Assembly (NCBI GenBank): GCA_022113835.1
Contig: JAILWY010000005.1
Span: 8,326,501-8,390,500 of the forward strand
Source: Atopsyche davidsoni
Taxonomy: Eukaryota; Arthropoda; Insecta; Trichoptera; Hydrobiosidae
DNA length: 64,000 bases
Direction: 5' to 3'
Shown: positions 24,729 to 38,700 of the stretch, in pieces
How the letters are laid out: each line of letters begins with the position of its first letter
Numbering within the stretch: position 1 is the stretch's first letter
Translations under genes and position numbers: made by a program
The notes under the pieces: model-generated
The model's input: only the letters and a program-made list of their open reading frames with translations
The model's database searches: none
Told to the model about the DNA's origin: nothing

Positions 24729-27700
24729 CAAATATTAAAAAATAATAAAAAAATATCTAAGTATTGTAGTTGGCTCTTAAAAAGTAATGAGAAAGGTGTT
24801 CTTCGCATTTAATACACAACAATATACCAGCTACTTCCTTTATCATTTTATTGTAATGGGAGTTTTTGTTAGATTTAATTAGGGCCCAGTGCTGCACGTA
24901 CTGGAACTAAAAACAAACTTCTCTTTTTGTACTGCGTATTAAACGACACCCTTTCAATTTAAAAACAATTCCAGCACCCCGGGCCGCACACACTGCCGTG
25001 TTTACAGTTAATTTCACCTTTGTTGCCACCAGCCTTAAGTTTGGAGCGTCACCTTTACACCCTCTCACCGACCAAAATCCGAGAACAGAACATAATGCTT
25101 GTATATAGGGGCGGGAACCCTCGGATTAACATGTATTACGGGAATTCACTAAACTGATAAATACTTAAGGGTACAGGGTGTTCGTTTTCCACCTCCCAGT
25201 GACACTGCATAGCTGAGAGTAATATTGGGGATGATAATATTATTCGGAGCTGTTATAATATTGAATCGATAAACTCGAGATTCTTAGGGTAAGGCTTTGT
25301 ATTAGGGTTGAAGAGCTACCTTAGAAAGCGGTGCTTACATTTAACTACACTTGTGATTATCATGTTAACCAATTGCTATAAAACACGATTTGAAAATGAA
25401 TTTCAAATTTCTTTAGTACGATTTAAAACTTGTATTTACAAAGTAAGATTACATATAAATAAAAAAAATATATTTTTAAAAATGCGTAAATATTTTATTC
25501 TACAACATAAATTATTTTTTATCATTAAAATATTATTTCTTTCAATGTTTATTTAACATACAAAAATATTTAATTTTTGAATTTTTATATATGGCATTCA
25601 AATATTAGCTTTTCAAAAAATATTTCTTTTGATTTTAATCTCACATCAAAAATAGTTGCAATATCAAAACTTTTGCGTAACTTAAAGAATACCTCATTAA
25701 CACGTTTACTTTAGAATATGTTATAAAGAAGATAAAGTTAAAGCGATTTCCCATAATTGTTTCGATAAACAAATTAACATAATATTTATAAAGCAATATA
25801 TTTCGATTATTATTTAAATTCACTCAAATCTTGTAGGTTATACATACTAAAGGGAAGATTTCTGTTTTTAATTAATTTAGTCTTTTAATACAATATAATA
25901 TCGTTACACAGACGATCGATTTGATAACAAATATACATGAATCTCGACAAACACCTTTTTAAATTTATATAAATTATTTAACATATTCGTTTTTGTGTTT
26001 TTATTTAATTTCAACATTCAAATTAAAATTTACATTATATATTCGGTAAATAAAGCGTATTGATTTATTAAAAATAAAAAGGACCCTTATTATTTTAAAA
26101 AACAAAAAGCATAGACTGATCCCACAATATCTTGATAGTATACAGATTCATCACTAAGATATCAGCTCAGCATACGAAAACTTAATCAAACATTTTTTAT
26201 AAAAGTACTTGTCATTGCTTGAATAGTGGTGTTTATTTTTCAATCTTTTCATATTAGTCTCAGATGTTTGCGAATGAACTAATATTAATTTCATTGCGAT
26301 TTCCTTGGAGTCGCAAAAAAATTTAGTTCTGATAAATTTCCACTTAGGTATTCCAGTCAAAGATGTTCTCAGTAGTAATATTCTTATACGCAGAGGCCTA
26401 TTTATAATAAATTCATCGTGTGCTTAAGGCAAATATTTGCTTACGAGTAGGTTGATGAAAATGCCCGGGAGAGGCAAATCGAGCAAGTTCTTGCCAAGCA
26501 ATTCCAATCCGTGCATGCGAACATTTTATTTGAGAGCTGTGCAAATATCACCCAGTGATTATTTTTTTATGATTGGCTTTAAATATAACAACGAATTGTG
26601 TATTTTCTCTGTAAATAATTTCTAACAAATTGAGAGTAAAACACTTTAAATAAATAATATACCATATAAACTGAAAGCCTTGAAAGACAATGGGATAGAC
26701 ATGTACTTTTTGCAAAGAAACAAAAAAATAAATTAACAAATCTACTGTATGAAATGAAAGTACTTTAGGTATATCAAGGCTTAATTTAATACATTTTTTT
26801 TAATATTGTTTTTCTTTGTTTTATTTTAGTAAAACGTTGTATTCTAAAAGTTTTTGAGACAGAAAAAAATAAATCTTATACGGAAACAAGGTTAGCCGCT
26901 TCTATTCAAACGGCTAGAGGCGGATGTGTCGTTGTGTCATCCTGAAAGAGTTGTGCTTCCCATGTAATTAATTTTCATTCAGCTACAGTTTATACATGCG
27001 AATTACACAATTAAGCCTTCATTTGTAAGGTTTCACATATAAACCGCGTCGCGGGCTCAGAGCTCTACTTTCTATGAAAACAATAATTAAATTTCACATA
27101 CAGCACTCTCTCTATCTAATTTGTTTCTTGTTAATTTACGTGTTAACGCCAACGGAGACAGTTTTAATTGAAACCACACTGTAGCAATTAAAAATTTGTA
27201 GATTGGATATAAAAATGAAATATTTTTCAACTATATTGTGGTTGAGATTATGCTTATACCTAATGAGATGGATGTCAAAAAAATTGTCTCGAAAAAATAC
27301 GGTGCTGCGTAGTCGAAAACCTACAGTAGTTTTTTATTACATGAGAGGTTTCGTGATAATATTTCACAAAACATTTGTATTGGTTCCAGATTTAATATCC
27401 GACCATACAAAATATAAATTTTGATTACATATTTGCAACAATTGGCAGAGATCATTAAATTAAGATTGATTCTATGAAGACTAAGATGAAAAATTTAAAT
27501 AAACAAATATACATATTGAGTAAATTAATTGGTTACATTGTTGAAACTTATTATTTGATGACATACGAATTCACAGTTTATCACAAAAGCTTCCAAGAGA
27601 AATTAAGCTAAATCTCTTCGTTGAATTGGCACCTGAAACAGTCTTGTAATTTATACGATATCCTGAATGCACTCTGGTCCTAGAGGCATTGCTGAGGCGA

Positions 27701-30700
27701 GCCTGTAACTCAAACACCTTCTGTGGGGATGGTTTGCACTTCAGTACCTATCGCATCTTTGCTTCAATTGAAACTTCTAATGAATGGTAGCACCTAAAGC
27801 TGACGATATCTGCATACATGTGCTGTTATTTTTATTCATAATGTATGTAAAACGTTCAACATTAAAGACAATATTTTCACAATATTTTTTTATTTTCCTT
27901 ACCAGCTATTTTTTGCCAATACTTTTTTTTTTTTAGTTTTCAACGACATCCGTCTTCGGTAAAACATTTTCCCACATTGCCGTTTCCGGGCTCAAATTCA
28001 AGTGTAACAATATATTTATTTTAATTCTGTACAAATAATAACTGTTATCCAGTATTTTTTCTCTGTATTTTAAAATATTTTCAGTTTAGGTTTGTAAAAA
28101 TATAATTGCTATTAAACAGTAGTTGGATACAAAAATATTTCAAATCCTTTTTTTGACTAACTTATATATAATAATAAAGTAATTCGTTAATTAATTACCA
28201 ACAAATTCATTGAAACATAAATTAAATTATGGAAATTTATTTCCATAATCATTAAGAACACAGATTTTTGGAGATTTATAATTAATAATTCAGACTACTT
28301 TCAGTAAAAAATTTTATTTGATCAAGTTTAATGTTAAAAAGCTCCTTAACTTAAACCTTAAAGCTTAGTGGTATACCATATACATATTTTATTCAGTGGT
28401 GTTTTAAGTATTAGCACCCTTAAAAATAAAATATTTACCTATTATGAGATTTGCTTGCAAGAAGTAGACAAATAAAGATAGGGAGTCAAATATTCTCTTA
28501 ACATGCCTTAAAGATTGCATGCTTTTTAATCTAATATGTATAAGACACTAGTCTTAAAATCTTAAATTCTCTTTTACATCACAAGACATAGTAATTTAAG
28601 ACTTTTAGTAATATGTAGGGGTTAACAAAATTCACTGTTATATAATGACTTATTGTGAATTTTTTGCGAATTTTTTTTTAATTGATTGAGTTTTATATAT
28701 TTTTTTCCTGGGGAATTTTGTATTTCATAAATGTACCTTATTGTAGTGTAACGATAATTTAACATTTATATTATGAGTTTTTTTTATTGAAAATATGTTT
28801 GTGTATTTAAGTAGTAATTCTTTGTAGGCGTTCAAAGGTAATTTTAGTTATATTATAAGATTTAAGTAGTAGTGATTACTATATTATAATGTAGACAGAT
28901 TATTAAAGCTCTATCAAATTATTTTTATATATCAACAAGTAAGAATTCAGTTCATACAAAAAATGTAGACGAAAATATTCGTGGTTCAAAATATACCAAA
29001 ACTTAAGTTTCAAAATAAATATACAGTTTTCCTGAAAGAATAGCGATAACAAACAAGTCAGCTGTCAACTTGATAAATTATTTCCTTCTCAACGTCCGGG
29101 CGTCTGACAAGACAAGGACAGTGAAGGGAATGAAGGCCATGTGTAGTTGTGTACAGACGGCGTGTGGCAAGACTACCTAAGGACCTGAGTTAAAACTATT
29201 TATCATTTAATATTCATTCACACCCAAAAAAAAAAAAAATTTTTTACAATAATTAATTTAATTACTCATCATTTTCGATACCAATAGTAACCACATTTTA
29301 CAATTCTGAATTCCACCAAGTATTTTCTGTCAATAATATTATATTATAATTCTGATCACAATATCTATAAATACATTTACATAGATATTCCAAGTCATTT
29401 ATTCAAAACTGTTTATACGATTTCAATTATTTACATAAATGATATATTCTCATTCCGCAGCAATATTATTTATTGTTGTAAGATACACAGCGTTGCATGA
29501 TTGTGGCATTAATATTGGAAGATTCCATGGGAGATACTGCTCTTGCCCGCCTTACGATTCCCTCGGGACGAATTCAATTTTGCCAACAAACATTTACAAA
29601 CACACCGTCAGGAGATAGGTGAGCGCATGAAATTACACTGATACTAATGTTGTAATGCTACGCAGTTATGGATACAAACATATCATTCGTTCATGTTTAA
29701 CCATTACAATTTGATATTATTAATAGAAGAGCTTAAAAACCTTTTATAAATGGTATTGATTTAAAAAAATAAGTGATCAGTGAGAGATTCTATCGAGGCT
29801 ATTTTTTATACTTTAACGAAATAAACATAATCTAAAAAGTAACATCTTTATATACCGCAATCAAGAAATAAAAATTGTTGTCGCTGATTTAATTGTGTTT
29901 ATTATATACATACATATTAGTAATTTGACCATGTAAGTAAATGCAGTTTTCTTATAAATGTACAAGTTTCAAATTTTTGGAAAACACATTTACAATTGTA
30001 AAACTGAAATAAAATACTTCTTGGCATTTGTGTTTTATACTGATATTGAAATTACTATAATTAATTAGTATAGTTTGCAAGGTTGGTCGTTGGATATAGT
30101 ACATTGTAGAAAAATATTTTTGCTTAATATTTAAATCTGAAATAAAATCAATCTGAAAAATCTCGCCAAAGAGAAAGCCTGAAAGATTTTTTTGCTTGCT
30201 TATGAAACTACACGCAATGAATGAAAGAAAAATTACTTTAATATTACTATTTTAATGAATAAATAATAACAGCACTTTTCGCTGTTATCACTGATTTTAT
30301 ATAATATATTCCGATGTTTTTTCTGTTCTCAAATATTGTCGATATTTTACAAAAAAACAACTAAGCAGGTACATTTAAACACTTTATTTTCATCTAAAAA
30401 TTCCTGTTTTATTTGGTTGGGTGAAGCTTTTTTATACAATTTATTATTTATTGTAAATGTTTAACTGAAGTGGTTATAACATGATATATTGATTTTTGTA
30501 TATATAATATTATCTTTATTAAGTTATTGGGTACATGAGATAGAGTACAACAGCTTCTCTGCCAAAATTCTTGTAAGACGTACCGACGTAGTTCTGAGAA
30601 CAAATACTTCATCCTTGGAATGGAGCTGTAAGTTCCTTGGGTGGCTGTAATATGATATCTCCACTAGTGTTGTCTCGGATACTAATTTCGCCTCGCTTTC

Positions 30701-32583
30701 ACTTACGCTTTCTATATTCAGTTCCATAACCAAACCTGACACATCTATATAGGAAGCTCTCACGTAGTTATATAATATGTAATCACTTATATTTACAATT
30801 GCAACATATTGATAAATCAAATATACATTGTGACTTAAATACTTAAATATTTTCAAATCAGACTCCAAAACTTATATTATATATCTCATGTCATATTGAA
30901 TATGCTACGTCTAAAATATAAAAAAAATACTCATAACTCGTTAACTATAAAATTAAAACGACAAGTAGGTATTTTAACAATGATATTATAAAGTTTTATC
31001 TTTTCTACTGATATATTGAGAGGCAGGCATGTTTCAGTCTCTCGGCATCTAAACACAGATCAACTGTAGATAAAAAGTGTCATTACGTGATATCCTTGCG
31101 ACAAAAAACAGACCAAATGACGTAAAATAGGCGGAGTTAAAAAAAAACTTGGACCTTCGTCTTGTAATGGATCGATATCAGTCTAGTATGTTTTATTTTT
31201 CCGTTCAATTTTTGAGTTGGGTTTTTAAAACTACCCATATTTACCATTCATCATTTAAATATCACACTTAGTAACATAACTCAATTTCAAAAGCATATAT
31301 TATATAATATGAGCAGAAAAATCAAAGGTTGATAGTGCTCTTATTTGTTTTAAAAATAACCACTTTTGTTAAAGTGTGTTAAATGAAATCGGTTGAAAAT
31401 AAACATTTTAATCAAAATGCGGCGTAACGCGGAATGGCACTTTACATTTCTAACATATTTGAAAAGGTAAATACCTAGCATAATGTTTAATGGAGACATC
31501 GACCCGTATTTTTTCGGGGTTGGAAAAAGAAAATAATCCCCGTCACGTGCTCGGGTCACCCTCAATGGGGGCGGAAGGGTATTTTTTGTTCCCGGGCCTG
31601 GCGTAATACGCGGGAGGCGCTCGTGGTTCACATATTTTGAATACTAATGAGGGAGATCTATTCACTTTTGACGTTTACATTGTATTTAACAAACAGGATC
31701 CGCAACTAAGAACAATAATTATTCTTCTTCACAGCAATTTTCCGCTGCTACGTTACATAAAAGCGCATAAAATTGAACAATGTGCTACCTTGCAAAAATT
31801 TGAAAGGATTTTTTTTATATGAATTGCGCATTTTTATAAGGATGGAGTTGAAGCAAAGTTTTTTAAAACATGAATGTCCAATGTTTATTTTATTTGAAGG
31901 ATGTGTGTTTTTGATTTTCTACGTTTACGATCCTTGACTTATGTTTTAAATATACTTGTATAAAATGTATTAAATGTCGCAAATCTTATAAGAATACTTT
32001 AATTATAAATAAATATATTTATAATTTAAAAGGTATTATATATATATATCATATTATATATAAACAGAACTCCAGTGTCTAGAATTTTAAACTGATTTTA
32101 TCCTACTGTTTTATATCAACCTTTGAATTGACAACAAAATTGTCTTGTCAAATGACAAGAAAATTATCAATTATGGTCAAGATAGACATGTATTTTTAGT
32201 ATTATAAATTCATTTTATTCTCAAAAATAAGGATAATTACAAAAAACACGGATAAACTCTGTTTTAAACATTCTTCACATTACATTTATTTAATGACGGT
32301 AGATTGGGTTAAATTATATCGTTATTCGTTGCGTGCAATTTCATTATTCGATTAGTGTTGTTTATTTAAGATTTATAGGTAAGGTTAGATTGAATTCAAT
32401 TTAAAATATTGTATGTACTTTGAAAATCTTTATAAATACGTAATATTTGCAAATAAAAAAATATTTATTTTTACCTTTTTTTTATTAAACTTGATATTTT
32501 ATATTTGTATCAGCTGAAATATTTTACACGTGGTTGAATATTTGAAATTTGAATTATTTTATCATGGTGTGGTTTTTTTTCAG
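24729..32583 (+). other. Receptor intron 1, second part
   Basis: No gene found; ends in a T run and cag. G+C-richer patches lie near 24890-25090, 26880-27060, 27640-27800, 29090-29180, 29510-29630 and 31410-31630. The last contains a CACGTG E-box. The 33-bp repeat at 29308 is listed separately. Confidence 0.7.
29308..29340. repeat. 33-bp block shared with the PLE 5' side
   Basis: Matches 24676-24708 at 30 of 33 positions, beginning gaattccaccaagta. It may be a short remnant of the same retroelement's leading edge, or an older repeat into which copy 1 inserted. The surrounding sequence gives no longer match. Confidence 0.4.
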
Positions 32584-32739
32584 GAGGGTTGTTTCACCCC
32601 GCGGACGACAAACAGGAAGTGGCCTTCCGCTATGCCGTTGAGCGCATCAACTCCGACAGGACCATCCTGCCGCGCTCCAAGCTCCTGGCGCAGATCGAGA
32701 AGATTTCCCCGCAGGACAGCTTCCACGCTTCCAAGAGAG
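32584..32739 (+). CDS. Grik2: Kainate-type glutamate receptor, coding exon 2 (start of ATD)
   Basis: Encodes residues 27-78, with split codons at both ends (phase 1 in, phase 1 out). A T-run plus cag (32581-32583) gives the acceptor and gtacgt (32740) the donor. The peptide begins GGLFHPADDK and continues with EVAFRYAVERIN, RTILPRSKL, QIEKISP and QDSFHASKR. These are the hallmark first strand and helix of the bilobed amino-terminal domain of kainate and AMPA receptors (the LIVBP-like fold), which drives subunit assembly outside the cell. The AFR.AV..IN, ILP and DSF.ASK motifs are the most diagnostic. No N-x-S/T glycosylation site is visible in this exon: the N in RINSDRT is not in a sequon, although related receptors often have N-R-T there. 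Base composition is far more G+C-rich than the introns around it, as expected for a conserved coding exon. Confidence 0.95.
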
Positions 32740-35700
32740 GTACGTCATTTATACGCTGTGTTTTATTTAAAACTAGAAATGTCGCCCGTCACAGAATGAC
32801 GTTTTCGGAGGCATTTTGAGTTATTAATGCTGTGATTAATAATTTCTAACGCGATTTCGATAAAAAAAATAAAATTGGTACTAGTGTCAAGCTGACATAA
32901 ACTGAAAATTTCTAAGAAGGATCAAAATTTGTTTTTTTTGTAAATGTTCTAAATTTGAAATTCTCGCGGTTAACAATAAAATCCTATAATTAGTACATAT
33001 TGAAACTCGCTAAAGCATATTTTATAGTTTTATCTATTGTCTTGAAATTCGGCACATAGCTGCGGAAAAATTTACTAAGCTTACATGCATAAAATCAGCG
33101 TTGTATCTTTTAAGATATTCTATAGAAAACCAAAAAATGAAACATACACACACACAATGGATATTATTATAGTAGATTGATAAATATTTATATTTATAAA
33201 TTTAAAAAGTGCGACATCAATATTAACCCAAATAGTGTCAAATTCTTATGTACGGTTATATATCCGATCTAATAGACTTTTTTTTAAAATTTGTTACATA
33301 AACGTTATATATTATTTGAAAATAGGCTTAACCTTGTTTATAAGCTATCGTTATTTTGCTCTTTGTGCGTCCTACATATACGCATCATTTTCATACAAAT
33401 AACGTAGTTAGTGGCATTGCGGTATGTTACATAAGATATTGTATGTAGACTAATTAGATAGAGCGTTGACATACAGTTTGTATTATGAAATGAATTTGAA
33501 TAGAAACATTACTATTGTCTTGTATGGTAAAAGCGTATTCCGATTCGTTTCTCATTATTTAGTTTCAATTGTAAAAGCTCCGCTGGTTCGAGCTTATTCA
33601 CAATACATTACTGTACTAGTAGATAATTTTTGAAACCAGATATTCAAATTCTCCTGTAGCCAATTTGTCATCCATACAAATCTACTGGGCAGAAAAAAGG
33701 CTTTGTATTAACTTCCTGGTACAATGAAAGCCTCCCTTGCATCCCGTACGGCCATAAAGAAAGTATGGAATAATTGGCAAAGCTTCCATTTAAACTTTCC
33801 AAATTCGGATACGGAATTGAGAATTCGGAAAGTAGGAATAATGTTGTGTATACAAAGAGATCAGACAGATTTTATTATACCCAGTGAACGAGCGTCGATC
33901 GATCTGCCTACGGATAGTTTTTATTCGGTACAGTCACAAGGCTAACTTTTTTTACGCTCTTATGGAAGATTACTTTTCTTGCCTTTCGAATTTGTTAATG
34001 CTTAATCGATTCTTAAGATCATTACTTATTTTCATCGCTTAAATTTATTCACGAATCCATTATTATTTGCATGAACCCAAAAGACCTTGGAGACCTACCT
34101 TGCAGCAGACGAAGAACAACTGGATATAGCGTCTTTAAGGTCCATAATATATCTTGATTTCGTATCTTCAAATATGAAAAACTTCCTATCTTAAATAGGC
34201 ATTCACCATAATGTTCAAAATTAATTAACACTTCAAAAAATGCTAAGTTTTCAACAACGTTTATAAAACAATGGTGAACGTGACGCTTTGACGATGCCGT
34301 AATAGGTGGGCCTCTATTACTTGAAAGTTTAAACTCAAAGTAGGGTAGTTTTCATAAAGGTACGTACCGGAAATACGCATTAGCCAGGAACGAGTTGTGA
34401 GCCTGCGCAGTCACGTTCCAGCCCCGGGGACTCGAAATATCCTGCGGCCCCTTTATCGCATGAGGGATGAACGAAATCTTCAGGACCTCCAAATCTCAAG
34501 ACTTTAGAAGGATATACTGAATGTGCGTAAACCAGAAGTACCTTTAAGTTTTACTTAGACGTGCGTGATTATGGCATAGGCAGGTGTTTTGAATTAAATA
34601 GTTTGCCTTGAGCTATAACAAAGGTAAATTTTATCTATAAATTATTACGGATGAAAAGGTTAAAGTAATTATTTTCAAATTATTTTAATAAGTCAAAATA
34701 ATGTTTATATTATTTTAAACTGTTAAATAACTAAAAGCGTAGCACACGTTTGCTTATCAATTAAATAATAAGTTATAATTTAAATTAACAATTGAAAAAG
34801 AAAGTTACCTTGGCTTTTGAAATATATTTTTTATCCACTGTTTGACAACAAAACGTCAACGATGATATTACATGACGTGCTAAATCTCTGGAAGACAGAG
34901 GGCATATTGGGATACTAAATCTTTTTATCGGATCTATCATTGCTTTTGTTTCAAAGAGCTTTCGCCGTATATCTTGTTCCCTTCAGCTCTGCTTTGGTAT
35001 ACGTGCTTGTGCTTGGCAAGCACTGAATTATTGTTGACTCTGTATTTTTTCAGGCAGACAAATAATCAAAAATAAACTCAGACAAAAGCGATAAACGATA
35101 TTTACGGTTGAATTATTTAAAACCTATACATTTGACTAAAGCTTTGGATGGATTTTTTGTAGCAGTAAGCAGCGAGTGTTTTCATTTTAAAAATAATATA
35201 TTTATTTAACAAAAATATAAATACTTCAATTTATATCAAATGTTGTTAAATTATAAAAAAGGTAGCAACATGGAATAATAAATAATACATTTTCCAAAAC
35301 AACGCACCAATTTTTTTTATATTTTATCAGTGATTACTTATTATAAAAATCTTTATTTTTATTTTGAGAAATTCTTAAATATAACCGTGTTATTTAATAT
35401 CAAGAAACAGAAGCAAAGATAAGAAAGAGTAGTCTTAATTTATGGACTAAATTTAAAACGAAAATTCGATTCAATTTACTTATTTTCCGTACACAGTGTA
35501 TTGTATTTACGGAACTCGAATTTCACCGGCTCAATCGAATGGAAGCATCGTCGATTGCAAATCGGTTATTCAAGTGATACCAAAATTACACTCAATTGAA
35601 CTCCAACTTACAGGCTATACATCAGCACCAACGCCCCTCGCAAAGAAACCTTTGTATTTTTAAACAACGTCGCTCTTCACTGGGCACCGCAACATAAAAA

Positions 35701-38700
35701 TATTAAATCTTACTATCTTTAAAACTATTGAGTAATAGATTAGGTATAAAAATAGAATTAGTTCGTATTTGCAATGTAGAGTTATAAGGTAATACAGATT
35801 AATCTTTTTGTGCGATGCTGATAAAACGATGCCTTTGATTGAATATTGAACGCTGAACAGTAAGATAGTCTAATCAAATATAAATATGGTTTTTGAAAGG
35901 AAAACATTTCCACGGGTGAGCACTATTGCAAAATAAAGGCATCTAAAACAATAGGGAATAGTTTCCCGTCAATGCTTAAAGTAATCATCTAACTGATGTT
36001 AGACAGATATTTTATAAGTTTATATGTTTCGTGTTTTCTTATTTTACTAAAACCACCACTTTTTGCAAACCAAAACTTTGCTATGTAATACAAAAAAAAA
36101 AAAAACATTATAGAAGACTTTTTCATATTAAATTTAATCTAAAAATATTTGGGAGCACCCGTTCAGTGTAATAAAATACAGACCTTCCCCAACGTTCCCG
36201 GCCAGAACAGAACGTTCGACCTGAAAAAAAAATGTAATTGCTTGTCTGCAAAATATATAATACGTTACGACCCGCCTCGGAGTATGGAAAAAGACGAGGA
36301 GCCCTCACTTGCAGAGCTCAAACTATATTTTAGAAACCAAAAGACATGACGTCACGTACACTATGAACAATTTTTAGTTATTCCTGAAACACCGCAATAA
36401 TACTCAAAGATGGATTATTTTATAATTTATCATTTGGTTAAAGGACTTCAATTGATAATTAACTTGTTTGATTTGGGTCTAAAGCAATTAAATATATTTT
36501 TATAAAAATAATACGCTATGTGTCACTTGATAAATTTTAAGTGATACCTGCCATTGAAAGAGTTAACTTTTGAACTATTAATGACATTTCAGATTTTCAG
36601 AAATACGCAGCTTTGGAGAGGATCTTAGAGATTCTGTCGGACTAATTTCATCTGCGAAAATTTTCAACACAAAAACACGTATTAGCAACAAAACGAGCTG
36701 AATAAATTCTTTAAAATATATCGCAAAGCATAATTTGCGCGTATGTTATTGACGAATTATTTTACAACTAAGCGTTTTATCATTGAATGAACATTTTAAT
36801 GACGAGATAATTTTTTGACCAAAACAAGTAATTAACCTTTAATAAATTAAAGCGCTTATTCATAACATTTTTTTTTGTTCTGTTTGGATTTGTAGCATGA
36901 CATATTATTTTTTCAAGATTTTGATAATTTGTATTTTTATACTTAATAAGAAAATAAGGAAACTCTTTTGGAAAAAAACATATACGTACCATATGTGTAT
37001 CAAATATGTTTCATGATAACAGGTGATCCTTCAAACTGGACGTCATTCATCTTATGTACATTATCTTAAGACAGAAGCCGGAATAGTATTTTCTTAATAA
37101 TAAGCTTGATACATTATTTAATATATTGATCAAATATATATTATTTTTTTATATTATTACTGGATTTATCTTCGTAAAAAAAATTCATACCTTCTCCAAA
37201 CGGTAGTTTAAGACCTCAAAATTGGGAATATTTAATGAAATTTTAATATTTAAAATATGTTAATGTATAAAAATTTTCTTATAATAATTTTTTATAAAAA
37301 AATAAAAGAATTTTTCAAGCTTAATTTTTTTAACATATTTTTAGGTTTATCGGTATATTAAAGGTAGTTGTAGTGTGAAAGTTATGAAGTTATTCAAATA
37401 GTAAAATATTATTTAAGCATATGAAAAACACTGATGTTGATAAAAGCTGTTAAAATATATATATTAGGTCGATTATATAAATGGTCAATTTTAAAATTTA
37501 CTAAATATTATTTGTTAAAACGAGATCCTTTACTTTAGCACAGCCGAAAAAATATTTCCAAGCAAAGAAAATACTATAAAACAGTTTCATGGACAAGACC
37601 TCTATTTACACTTACGGATTGCCTTTTAATTTAATTAAGTATATCTATCAATAACAATGAATCACAAACTGTACAATAAACAACCATTTATTACCGCCCA
37701 GCATTTACAGCTCGGCCCGTATAGACTCAAACAATTATCTGGTTTATTAAGGGCGTACACTGCGCCGTGTATGTCCCTCCCCTAATGGAGGGATATCTCA
37801 GAGCGTTCCTTATCGCCCCCTTAACGATGATTGATGACTCTTCTGGAAGCTTCTGGATAGCTTGAGTTTCTACGAGCAGAAATTTTGTAGATCCACACGA
37901 GGACGTGCCCTAGCGGATATGAATTCGATTATGGTATCATGCAAATTTAAACGTTTATTGATATGAATCCAGTCGTTTTTGATTGAAACTGATCAAATTC
38001 ATCAAAATTTAGACATTTCATTAAAAATGCCATATAAATTTTATTATTATAATTCGGTTCGTGTATTTTTATTTACATTTGAACTTGATGGCAACAACAA
38101 ACTTATACGTAAGTCTGAAAAAGGATCGTACAAAAAGAATATGGCGTAGGAAAATAAATTTAGGAAACGTAGAAAAATAAATTTCAAGAAAAAAAACCAT
38201 GCGTTTTATAAAACACACACGCTTAGAAACGTCTTTATACTATTATGTATCTCCAATACTGACCTAACTTAGAAATTGTTAAAACACAAAATGCTTAGCA
38301 GTTTACATGTACTGTTTTTATTATAACATTTCTTAAGCATGAAATAGCTTATATAAAATACAAAATAAATTAAGTTAGAATTTACTTTAACATTAATTTA
38401 GCCAAATAAATTTATAAAACCAATCATAAACATTAAAGATTTTATTTATCGATATTTAATAAAAATTGGTATGTGCCAATATTTCCACATCACCTTTGAC
38501 AATTAGAACAATTAAAGCGCGTATGTTGGTATGTTTAGGAGATTATTAAGCACCCAGATTAATTTATAGTTTCTTGGGAATTCTTATAAAAACTAATCGC
38601 ATGAAATACCCTCTCATGTGTAAACCTCATAAGATGTAAGATTACATTGTTCTGAAAATCGGGGAAGAGCGGTGGGCACCGAGTGAGCAAACAATTAATA

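Noticed and set aside
30524..30868. 114-codon open frame on the - strand
   Set aside because: No homology recognised, no splice context, and a composition like the intron. Long for a chance frame, but not supportable as a gene.
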